DNA of 64,000 nucleotides, taken from assembly GCA_964036045.1 (NCBI GenBank), contig OZ038383.1, forward strand, positions 115,169,241 through 115,233,240, given 5' to 3'. The notes under the pieces are model-generated. The model worked only from the letters and a program-made list of their open reading frames with translations, did no database searches and was not told the DNA's origin. The DNA comes from Eutreptiella sp. 'Long Island Sound 2002'. Its lineage: Eukaryota > Euglenozoa > Euglenophyceae > Eutreptiales > Eutreptiaceae. This document shows, piece after piece, positions 1 through 11,787 of this stretch (within the stretch, counting starts at the first letter, position 1; each line of letters starts with the position of its first letter). Made by a program: the position numbers and the translations under genes.

Positions 1-179
1 TGGCATGGCATGGCAAGGCATGGCACGGCATGGCATGAAAGCATGGCATGGCATGGCATGGCATGGCATGGCATGGCATGGCAGGGTATGGCACGGCACG
101 GCATGGCATGGCATGGCATGGCATGGCATGGCATGGCATGGCATGGCATGGCATGGCATGGCATGGCATGGCACGGCAT
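1..179. repeat. (ATGGC)n pentamer array, left edge
   Basis: A nearly pure ATGGC pentamer with scattered C-for-T changes (cacgg, cagggt). It continues beyond the window start. Reading it gives MAWHG in every frame, which is an artefact of a 5-bp unit. Confidence 0.97.
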
Positions 180-229
180 GTTTTGTTTTGTTTTGTTTTG
201 TTTTGTTTTGTTTTGTTTCGTTTTGTTAA
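180..229. repeat. (TTTTG)n pentamer array
   Basis: About ten copies of TTTTG directly follow the ATGGC array, with one C variant. Two different pentamers abut here without spacer. Confidence 0.95.
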
Positions 230-479
230 AAACGCTTTGGCCAGATTTGTACTTGTCCCCTCCCGCGTATACCCATCTTTGTTGGTGGTTGCCCTCCTGT
301 ACCTACCTGTACCTCTTTGCTTTACCGAGCGCCAAAGAAAACAACAAAAAAATGCCACTTGGCACTAAGTCGCCTTGGGTTGTTTGGGCATCGCCTTTTT
401 GTGTAGCCGGGGTTTGTAACTGTACTATGTTGTGCACTCTAAAATTGCCTAGTGTGGTATGGGGAGTCCACACTCGCTG

Positions 480-2215
480 TGCTATCTGTGCGTAAATGCC
501 GTGCACACACACTGTGCTCTCACTATGCGCTCTCTGCAAACTCATTGTACACTTTGCTTGCACTCGCCGTGCACTCTTTGAGCACTCTTTGTGCACATTG
601 CGTTCAGTCACTGTGCACCCTGTGTGCGCTCACCACACACTCTGTGTGCACTCACTATGCATTTATTGTACTATCACTGTGCATCGTGCCAGTACTCAGT
701 GCACACCCGCCGTCTCTGTTTGGAACCACTGCTCACTCCTAGCACACTAAGTGTACTCACTGTGTCCCCAGTGTGAAACCTGTGTGAAACTTGTGTGCAC
801 TGATTGCCCACTCACTGTACCCTCCGTTCTTACCCACTCACTATACACTTTGTGCGCACGCTGTGCATTCACTGTGCACGCACTGTGCTCTCTCCGCGCT
901 CTCACTGCGCAATTTATGTGCACGCACTGCCCACTTTGAGTGCTTTCACTACACACTACATGTGCACTCATTGTGCCATCACTGCGCACTCTGCCTGCAC
1001 CCACTTTTGCGCACATTCAATGTGCGCCCCATGTGCGCTCACTGTACTATCTGTATGCTGCCACTTCAGGCTCGCTGTGCGCTCTAGGTGTACTCTGATT
1101 ACACATTGTGTTCACCAATTGTATTGTCTATGTGCGCACATTGTGCACTCGCCTTGCACCAACTGTGCACTCACTACACTCTCGCTCTTTCTCTGTACAC
1201 CCGGTGTGCACTCTGTGTACTGCCTTTGTGCACTCACTGCTCGCTCACGGTGTACTCACTGTGGACTCATGGTGTTGTCTGTGTGAACTCACTGTGCGCC
1301 ATGTGTGCACCCTACATGCACTTTGGCTGCACTCACTACGCTGCCCACGCGAGCTCCCTAATCACACACTACACACTCCCTTTGCACTCGTCCTGCACTT
1401 AGTGTGCACTCGCTGTGCACTCTCCGCACACTCTCTGCGCTCTTGCTAGGCACAATGGTGGCACTCACTTCACCATCCGTGCGCTCTAGGTGTACAATTT
1501 GTATGCACTCTCTGCACTTTCACTGATGTGCTACTGAGCACTCCGACTGCACCCGTAGTGCACTTGCCGTGCACTTTGTGTGCACCCTTTGTGCACCCCT
1601 TTGTGCACCCTGTGTGCAGCTATGGCCCACTCCTAGTGCCCTCACTGTGCACGCACGGTGCAATAACTGCGCTCACACTGTGCTGGCACTTTACTATGCA
1701 CCGTGTGCACTATGGACTCACTATGCACTCCGTGTGCTCTCACTATGCTGGTCTTGGTCTCCCCACTGTGGTGAATTGGGTGATCTTTTTCACTGGTCCG
1801 TGGACAATGGACAAGCGCTTGGCCGATTCTTTGCGTTGGCCCCAATGGCCACCAAGGTCGCGAATGAAGGCTCATTGTCCCCGCACTGTGCACTCCTTTC
1901 AGACCCTGGCTGCACTCCCTGTACACTCTTTGTAAACTCGGTATGCACTCTCAATCCTCTTTGTGCACTCGTTGTGTACTCATTGTGCCCGCGATGTGCC
2001 CTAGTCTGCACTCGCTGTGCACTCTCTGCACACCATGTGCACTATGCCTGTGCACGTGCCATGTGCATCTAGCACACTCTGCCCGCATTCTCGGCACACG
2101 TACTTCGCATTCACTTTGCATTCACTGTACAATCTACGATCTGTGTGCAGGCACTGCTCTACCACAGGCACTGCTCTAGCACCACGCACTCTTTGTACAC
2201 CCATGGTGCATTCTG
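480..2215. repeat. Degenerate ~10-bp satellite rich in GTGCAC
   Basis: About 1.7 kb of imperfect units resembling TGTGCACTCACTG, with spacing near 10-12 bp. The palindrome GTGCAC occurs dozens of times. A stretch at about 1770-1890 is unrelated and looks unique. Open frames here are rich in His, Cys and Leu because of the repeat, and are not coding. Confidence 0.9.
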
Positions 2216-2226
2216 TGCACCCCCAG

Positions 2227-2992
2227 TGGCATGCCGTGCCATGCCATGCCGTGCCATGCCGTGCCGTGCCATGCCATGCCATGCCATGCCATGCCATGCC
2301 ATGCCATGCCATGCCATGCCATGCCATGCCATCACATCACATCACATCCCATGCCGTACCATGCAATCACATGCCATGGCATACCATGCCGTGTCATGCC
2401 ATGCCATGCCATGCCGTGCCGTGCCGTGCCGTGCCATGCCAAGACGTGCCATGCCATGCCATGCCGTGCCATGCTATGCCATGCCATTGCATGCCATGAC
2501 GTGCCGTGCCACGCCATGCAATACCACGCCATGCCATGCCATGACGTGCCGTGCCGTGCCGTGCCATGCCATGCCATCACATGCCATGCCATGCCATGAC
2601 GTGCCATGATGTGCTGTGCCATGCCATGCTATGCCATGCCATGCCATGCCATGCCATGCCATGCCGTGCCGTGCACTGACGTGCCATGCCATGCCATGCC
2701 ATGCCATGCCATGCCATGCCATGCCATGACGTGCCATGCCGTGCCATGCCGTGCCATGCCATTACATGCCGTGCCGTGCCACGCCAGGCCCTGCCATACC
2801 ATGCCATGCCATGCCATGCCAGGCCATGCCATGCCATGAGGTGCCATTCCATGCCTCGCCATGCGATGCCATGCCTTGACGTGCCATGCCATGCCATGCA
2901 ATGCCATGCCATTCCATGCCAGGCCATGCGATGCCATGCCATACCATGCCATGCCATGCCGTGCCATGACGTGCCATGCCATGCCAACGCCT
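2227..2992. repeat. (ATGCC)n pentamer array, inverted relative to 1-179
   Basis: About 765 bp of ATGCC, the reverse complement of the left-edge ATGGC unit, with ATGAC and GTGCC variants. A short island of the same unit lies at about 3957-3994. No gene was found between 229 and 2992. Confidence 0.96.
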
Positions 2993-2996
2993 GCAC

Positions 2997-3207
2997 CCAG
3001 TGGTATCATGTTGCGGGCACAGCGAGGTGGAGTTCCAGAGCCGCCGGGAGCGGCGCCGCATCCAGCCACACCCCAGCTTGGCTCCTTTGGGGTGGTCTTT
3101 GAGGCGAGCCTGTAGCCGGAGGGCGCAGTTGTCCCCCTCACACAGCACCTTGATAGTGGTGCGGGTGCAATCGGCCATGCAGATCATGGCCTCGGGCCTG
3201 GCAGGCG
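2997..3207 (-). CDS. Candidate exon 24: Cys-rich segment
   Basis: An acceptor at TGTGACCCCAG|CG would join exon 23 in phase 1. The 69 codons include EAMICMADCTRTTIKVLCEG, DNCALRLQARLKDHPKGAKL, GCGWMRRRSRRLW and a CPQHDTTG end. There are six Cys, and a clear G/C third-position bias supports coding. A sequon (NST) and the Cys count would suit a secreted domain better than a cytoplasmic tail, so this may belong to a different minus-strand gene. The proposed 3' end (GG|GTGCAG) is weak, and the frame otherwise runs into the pentamer array. Confidence 0.4.
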
Positions 3208-3465
3208 CTGGGGTCACAGAGGGCGATGTGCGCGTCCGCCGGGCTGAACATACAGACGACCCACCCGGGGCCCTATTGTCCCGGCTGCGCCACGGCGAGG
3301 CTGGCTGCCGGACGGGCGTGCATGATGGCCCCCGCATGGAGGTCCCGGACATCGGTGACCCTAACAGAGTCCCCCCCCCCCCCACGTAGCCGTTAGGTGT
3401 GCCTCCTGGTCGGGGCTCAACACGAGCGCGGGGGGGGGGGGGTGGGCCACCCCGGTTCTTGCCAC

Positions 3466-3680
3466 CTCGCTGTCGTGCATATTTAGTGTAGCATGACTGC
3501 TTCGGCCAGGGGTCAGCCTCCATATAGTAGGTCTGGGTTGGTGCCCGCCGCCAGTCCGTGTTGGGTGGGTACGCGCCCTGTTCTGAAGTTGCTGTGCCAA
3601 ATTGACCACGCGCCGTCCGCGAGGGCATCCGAGCGGGAGCCGCCGGCGATTCCGAGGAGAAAGGCTTGGTAACCCCCGGC
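3466..3680 (-). CDS. Exon 23: cytoplasmic tail with Tyr motifs
   Basis: The acceptor GGTGCTGCAG|G completes an Arg codon. Its 71 codons begin PGVTKPFSSESPAAPARMPS. They include QFGTATSEQGAYPPNTDWRR and PTQTYYMEADPWPKQSCY, and end TKYARQR plus G at donor CGAG|GTGGCA (phase 1). The YYME and AYPP tyrosines are possible signalling or sorting sites, by inference. All three frames are open in this stretch; phase favours this one, and third-position bias is weaker than in earlier exons. The same frame stays open down to 2762, so the exon may be longer. Confidence 0.55.
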
Positions 3681-3852
3681 CTGCAGCACCAATGCTTCTC
3701 CTTGGCCGGGCCTGGGGGGGGGGGGGTACCGTGCCGTCAGTGCCCCAGATGCGTGCACGCCGCCGCGCCGTCTCCGTCCACGTCTGGGGCGGGTTGTCCC
3801 GTGGCCGTGGATGCCTCGGGTTACCGCAGCCGGGCCGTGGTGGTGGACCAAC

Positions 3853-3906
3853 CTTTCCCCGCCGTCCACAAGGAGCGCCGCCGTTGCAGCGTACAGTTGC
3901 TCCGCG
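3853..3906 (-). CDS. Exon 22: 54-nt mini-exon of the cytoplasmic tail
   Basis: The acceptor GCTCCTTAG|C completes a Ser codon with exon 21. Its 17 codons read AEQLYAATAALLVDGGE plus AG. The donor GAAAG|GTTGGT is phase 2. It is phase-symmetric (2 in, 2 out), so it could be skipped without a frame change; exon 21 would then join exon 23 directly. It could form a short amphipathic helix. The exon is supported by both splice sites and by phase only. Confidence 0.6.
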
Positions 3907-4481
3907 CTAAGGAGCAGCGTCGGTGTGTGGGTTGCCAGCAACCGGCGGGGTCATGCCAGGCCAGGCCATGCCATGCCATGACGTGCCATGGCCGGAGCTG
4001 TGGGCGGCAGAGGAATACCACATGCTCCAACAAAAACTGCCGTGCTGTGGTGAGGGTAGGAACGCTGAGCTTCACGCGGCGGTACCGCTCTTCATCTTCC
4101 TCCTTTTCTTTGGTCCCTCGTTCCATATCCCGCACTGCGTGCCCATCCTGCGCACCAGCGCACAGGCCGCAGGAAAACTGTGAACGCGCAGCTCACCGGT
4201 CAACCGGGGCGTGGGTCGGACGTGCGTGTGGCCCGCACACGGGCGACCACGTTAAAAAACAACGGGGACATGGCCTTGCACGAAGCGCGGCGGGCAGGGG
4301 GTCGGTTGTGCAGTGCCGAGGACCGTCAGGGGGTGAGGGGGGGGGGGGGGGCAGTGGCGTGATGTCAGTGGAGGCGCCTGCCCTCGCGATGCAGGCGAAG
4401 GCGTGCAGACGTCTGTGCAACACACGCACGCGCGCGCGACCTCAGAGGCCCTGGTGACACCCCCGTCTCCTCGGCGCATAC

Positions 4482-4623
4482 CTCTGACGGCCACGGACGT
4501 TCGGATCGGCGCTGCGCGAGCGCGCCAGGGGGCGTGCGACGCGGCGCGGACGAGGGGGCGGGGGCTGTGCCGGGGCGGTGAGGGGATTCGTGGGACCGGC
4601 ATCCGGCGCGGCCCCTTGCGGAC
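4482..4623 (-). CDS. Exon 21: cytoplasmic tail, Pro/Arg-rich, partner of exon 19
   Basis: The acceptor CAATGCAG|GT completes Gly with exon 20. Its 46 codons read PQGAAPDAGPTNPLTAPAQP, then PPPRPRRVARPLARSRSADP and NVRGRQ plus AG. The donor CAGAG|GTATGC is phase 2. All three frames are open here and third-position bias does not separate them. The frame is set by phase 1 from exon 20 and by the PTNPL and PRRVAR resemblance to exon 19. Confidence 0.65.
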
Positions 4624-5102
4624 CTGCATTGAGGGGGCACAGAGGGAGGGCGGGGGACACGGTGTGGCCGAGGGGGGGGGGGGCGGACACGCCATGAGGA
4701 CCGCCCACAGCGACAGACTGCCCTCCCCCCCCCCACTGACGGTTCGGGGGGAGGTCCTGTTCAGACGGTCATAGTGTGTGTTTCAGGGGCAAGGCCAGGG
4801 CAGAGGCCTGTAGACCAGGGCCTTTGCTTAAGGAACCCCCTGTCATTTGGGGCACACCACCCAAACCCCCCCACCCCAACACGTCACACCCCCTTTGCTC
4901 AGGAACCAAATCATGGGTGGGAGGCCCATTGGAGGTACACATGCCGTTGTCGTAGCCTCCGACCCGCCCCCCCCCCCCCCGGGGGGTGTGTGGAGGTGCT
5001 TTGCTACTCAGCATCGGGCAGGCGGTGGGGGGGGGGGGGGGGCAGTCGGCGCAAACAGATGGTAGCATGCTGCGGGCAAATCCCCCTGTAAAATGCCTGG
5101 GC

Positions 5103-5247
5103 CACGCTGTGAGGCGCATAGAGGGCACATAGAGGGCGCATAGAGGCCGCATAGAGGGCGCATAAAGGGCGCACACAGGGCGCATAGAGGGATCATAGTG
5201 GGCACATAGGGGGCGCATAGAGGGCGCATCGAGGGCGCATAGAGGGT
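5103..5247. repeat. ~12-bp tandem repeat (GCGCATAGAGGG)
   Basis: About twelve imperfect copies of a unit close to GCGCATAGAGGG, with GCACAT and CATAAA variants. On the minus strand it reads as MRPLCALYAPS-like peptides, which are repeat artefacts. Confidence 0.9.
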
Positions 5248-5822
5248 GGTCCCGAAGAAACCTGTGTCACACACATGCTGCGGCACACCGCAGCATGCTT
5301 CAAGCCGTTGGTGCGGGGAACGTCACTTTCTGTAAGGCGCAAAAGTGGCAAAAAGCAGACCTCAACACAGTGAAATGCCAGCCCTGACACCCTGACAAGG
5401 ATCAACACAGCAGAATCAATTCAAAGGTGGGCGTGTTCCTACTGCTCCTCCTCACATTTTTGCTTCTTGTCCATCTCATTGATGTACATGATCGCTCAAT
5501 GGCGCAACAACTGATTACTCATGTTGTAGTCACTCCTTTGTGGAGAGCAATGGACCAAGGCACAATGTGTCGCTGTTTGGTATCATTTTGTGGACAAGGC
5601 GCCAAATGGCCATTGCACTGTGGTGTTTCCTCTAATTGCGGGTTTTGGTGTTTTGGGGTTGCAAGAGAAAAACTATGAGGACTGCAAAAGGACTTCGCCA
5701 TCTCTTTGGAAATACGGAGGGCAAGCACGTAGCCCCTGTGATTTTGGTACATAGAGTTTGATGTTGTTAAAAAGCCTGGGCCTGCGGCAAGCAAAGGTAC
5801 CAACCATGCACTCAAACCTTAC

Positions 5823-6190
5823 GTGCACCTGCCTGTGTGTGCATGTGACCGGGCATGTGGAGCATAGTGATGCGTGCAATCAACAGTGGGTGCACGTGCA
5901 ACCACGGGTAAGGATGTCTGTCTCTCGTGACCTATGGCGGGATACACCCATATGAGTGCATGTGCAAGTGCACGTGCCTGTGCACGTGCATGTCCATGGG
6001 CATATGCCTGTGTATGTGCGTGTGTGTGCCCGTACCTGTGCATCGGCATGTGCCTGTGCCTATGCATGTGCCTGTGCCTCTTGATGATCCTGTGCACGTG
6101 CATGTGCATGTGCATGTGCGTGCCCGTGTGCATGTGACCAGGCATCTGCCTATGCCTGTGCATTGCCCGATCGTGTGCATGTGCATGCAC
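5823..6190. repeat. Degenerate TGTGCA/TGTGCC hexamer array
   Basis: Loose runs of gtgcatgtgcctgtg with a 6-bp period, interrupted at 5880-5950. It belongs to the same sequence class as the purer arrays at 7304-7721 and 10160-10893. Confidence 0.85.
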
Positions 6191-6236
6191 CAGGGTTTGC
6201 CATAAAAAAAAAACTCTGAGTGTCCAATACGCCCTA

Positions 6237-6415
6237 CAATGGCGGTTGGTGGGTAACCGATGGCAGTTGGTGGGTAACCACTGGCGGTTAGTGGGTAACC
6301 GACGGCGGTTGGTGGGTAACCGATGCCGGTTGGTGGGTAACCGACGGCAGTTGGTGGGTAACCGACGGCGGTTGGTGGGTAACCGACGGCGGTTGGTGTG
6401 TAACCGCTGGGGGTA
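6237..6415. repeat. 21-bp minisatellite, ~8 copies
   Basis: The unit is close to GACGGCGGTTGGTGGGTAACC, with copies differing at two or three positions. Because 21 is divisible by 3, the minus strand reads as an in-frame GYPPTAV heptapeptide repeat in an open frame of 196 codons (5932-6522). I see no splice or codon evidence that this frame is used. Confidence 0.93.
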
Positions 6416-6463
6416 AGTAACATGGGGACATAAAAAAGACCAAAAAAGCGAAGGTAAAAATAT

Positions 6464-6540
6464 TGCAGGCAGCTGGGTTTCAACCCAGGACCTCTGAAAT
6501 TGGCGCCTAGTGCTTCTACCAACTAAGCTATGCCAGGATC
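6464..6540 (-). ncRNA. tRNA-like pol III element (degenerate tRNA or tRNA-derived SINE head)
   Basis: The minus strand shows an A box, TAGCTTAGTTGG, and 45 nt later a B-box-like GGTTGAAACCC. The D-arm pairs perfectly (GCTT/AAGC) and the T-arm stem is CTGGG/CCCAG. The acceptor stem pairs only in part, and the anticodon loop lacks the usual T33. This argues for a tRNA-derived repeat or pseudogene, not a working tRNA. Confidence 0.5.
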
Positions 6541-6691
6541 CGCTAAGCTTGACACATCAGAGAGTGGCTGCCATAGTAAAAAAAAAAAAAAGGCTGAGCG
6601 TCCTTATGGCAACCCCTGGCATGCGCATGTGCCGGTGCATATGCCTGTGGATGTGCATGTGCGTGTGCATGTGTGTATGCCTGTGCACCCA

Positions 6692-7033
6692 ATGAGCAGC
6701 TACTCCCGCTACTACGGTGCCACAGAAGGCTTCCACTTGCGGTACCAAGGCCGCTTGAATCATGATGTGGTGACCAGGTGGAGAGACATGCCAATGCCAG
6801 GGTTCCCGTACCCTGGAGCGCCAGATCAGGGGCAAGTGGAGGCCTGGGGCCACGGAGGGGCGTTCGCACGTTCCTTGGCCCGGATGGGCCTGTGCATCCC
6901 CAGGTGTGCCACGGTCCCCGCTACGGCAAGCAGGCAAACAGAGACCCCAGCGGGCGTGGCTCCTTGGCCCTCGACCCAAGGCGAGTGCTGTCGCCTGCGG
7001 TGTCTTGCTTTCATCAGCGGACGTGCACGCTGA
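6692..7033 (+). other. Protein-like open frame of unknown meaning
   Basis: An ATG-started frame reads MSSYSRYYGATEGFHLRYQG and continues with a Pro/Gly/Trp-rich middle (DMPMPGFPYPGAPDQGQ). It ends in a stop after about 113 codons. The composition is ordinary and not repeat-driven, but the codon third positions lack the strong G/C bias of the main gene and the minus strand is also open. It sits antisense inside an intron. It could be a transposon gene fragment; I do not recognise it. Confidence 0.25.
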
Positions 7034-7303
7034 ACGTGCCAGTGGTCCTAATTCATAGTCCTGAACGAAAGGCACTTGCTAATTCAGCGCAAAGAGTCAA
7101 GCAAAACGAAAGGTGGGGCTGGGGGTTGCGCATCAGATGTGTTCATAGCGATTTGAGAAAATGACATGAGGAGGACATGGAGCCTGGGCTGTGTTCTGTG
7201 AACTTTCCGCACCATGACACTGATGAAACTGTGCTTATGGTGGTGTCCTGCAGACCTCCAGCTGTCGAGAAGCTGCTCCCTCTTTGCGACCTTGAATGTG
7301 CCT

Positions 7304-7721
<418 letters not shown>

Positions 7722-7913
7722 TGTGGCGGCCTGGGCACTCGGCCCTGACTTGGGGTCCGCAGCGTTCCCCTGCCCCCACGGGCGCCACGCTCGGCATGTG
7801 GGGTCCGCGAGAGCATGTGCATGTCTACGCATGCCCCACCCCTCGGGAGCAAGCCGGCCGGATGCCCCAAGTGACCCCCCTCCATTTCCGGGCCCGAGAG
7901 GCACTGTGCATAC

Positions 7914-7957
7914 CCGAGTCCGCGATCTCGGCCTTCACATCGTCCGGATTCAAAGGC
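7914..7957 (-). CDS. Exon 20: 44-nt mini-exon, second copy
   Basis: The acceptor GCGTCCTCAG|G completes an Arg codon with exon 19. Its 14 codons read PLNPDDVKAEIADS plus G, at donor TCGG|GTATGC (phase 1). Compared with exon 18 ([14 protein letters not shown]), PDDVK, E and DS are kept and most changes are conservative, which suggests selection at protein level. Intron 19 before it is 324 nt. Confidence 0.75.
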
Positions 7958-8281
7958 CTGAGGACGCGCGGATGCAGTACCAAGTACACAACACGCGGGA
8001 GAGGGGGGTGCTTGATCAGACCGGACGGGAGCACTGGGCCCCGGACATGTGCGGGGGTCCCCACAGCGTGTGCCCTGGTGCACATTGTATGGCCGGTGGG
8101 AGTCAGGCAGCCACCGCCCCACTTTCGGAGGCTACCACAACTGGGGCCCGTGCGCGGCGGAGGGCGTGGGTTTTGGGAAAGTGCAGGGGACACGGGGGAT
8201 GCGGGGGGTCGGGAACCGGCCCCTGAACACCCACACCTCGAACACACACAGCGATGGACCGTGTGACGGAGGGGCACACAC

Positions 8282-8525
8282 CTTTCGCTAGGCCCCTGGG
8301 GCGCAGTGCTGGGGCCGGGGCTGAGAGCACTGCCGCCAGGACTGCGGCCCGGCGCCGGCACAGGGCCCCTGGCGGAGGCCGGCTTCAGCCCCCCGACGGC
8401 CGCCCGGGGCGCGCGGTCCCGCACAATGCGCGCGATTCGGCGCGGGGGACCAGCGGAGGGCTGGCGCGGGACGGAGGCCAGAGGGTTGGCGCTGCTGGCG
8501 CCCGTGGGCAGTGGCTTCGTGGGAT
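8282..8525 (-). CDS. Exon 19: cytoplasmic tail, Pro/Arg/Ser-rich
   Basis: The acceptor CATCTCCGCAG|AT completes an Asp codon with exon 18. Its 80 codons include PTKPLPTGASSANPLASVPR then QPSAGPPRRIARIVRDRAPR, and end GPSTAPQGPSE plus AG. The donor GAAAG|GTGTGT is phase 2. The PTxPL start and the PRR[IV]AR block recur in exon 21, so exons 18-19 and 20-21 look like a duplicated exon pair. A stop codon in another frame here (TAG at 8288-8290) is not used. Confidence 0.75.
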
Positions 8526-11107
<2,582 letters not shown>

Positions 11108-11516
11108 TAAAGAAACCCCCGCGGACACCGTCCGTACGTGAACAAAGGCTCCGTAACAATGCATTGATGCACGAAAAAGGTACGACACAACGCCTCGTTT
11201 CGGGGCTGCAAAGCCCCCCTACGCCGGCCCTTTGGGGGGGGGAGTGGGGGCAAACAGCGCGGGAAAAGCCCCGGAACACGTCCCCGGGCACTTAGTCGTC
11301 CGTCCCTTTGATGGCGGGCCCCTGTGCACTGCCCCGTGGGACGTGCTGCGTCGTGTAGCGGTGAGCGCCCCACACACCGCCCCCCCGGATCGATGAGGGC
11401 AGGCCCGCACCATCAGCGGCACGGCACCCGCCGTCGGAGGAGCACGTGCCCGCCGACCGGCCGGGGGCACGGGGCCGTGCAGTGACATTGACGGCGACGG
11501 CACAAACGCTGTGTAC

Positions 11517-11787
11517 CTTTGACTCGGGATGTCGTACGTCGCGGGGCTGAGGGCCGTCCCCGTGACGGGGCTGAAGGCCGCGGCGTCGGACGCGGGGCTG
11601 AAGACCACCGTCCCCGTCACCGGACTGCCCGGGCCCGCGGCCTCGGCGCCGGGCACCTCCACGGCAATGGCCCGGGTCACGCGACGACTGGACCGGCGCA
11701 CGAGCGGCGGAGGCGTTCGACTCCGGGAGTCCGTCTTGGGGCCGTCGCGCTGGTGCCGGCTGAGCCATAGGGACATGCGGCGTCCGT
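11517..11787 (-). CDS. Exon 17: cytoplasmic tail with a short internal repeat
   Basis: The acceptor TCCCTCTCAG|AC, after a pure pyrimidine tract, completes an Asp codon with the G of exon 16. Its 89 codons are basic at first (RTPPPLVRRSSRRVTRAIAV), then carry a duplicated motif FSPASD / FSPVTGTALSP with SPVTGTVV before it. They end ATYDIPSQ plus AG at donor AAAG|GTACAC (phase 2). The Y-D-I-P sequence has the Y-x-x-P form used by some SH2 ligands, which is only suggestive. Third positions lose their G/C bias after the donor. Confidence 0.8.

Noticed and set aside
5-2999. Long open frames reading MAWHG, MPCHA and His/Cys/Leu-rich peptides
   Set aside because: They come from pentamer and decamer arrays; every frame on both strands is open and the peptides have the period of the DNA unit.
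11219-11516. Continuation of the exon 17 frame past 11517
   Set aside because: The frame stays open, but third-position G/C bias is lost straight after a good donor (AAAG|GTACAC), and exon 18 joins in phase.
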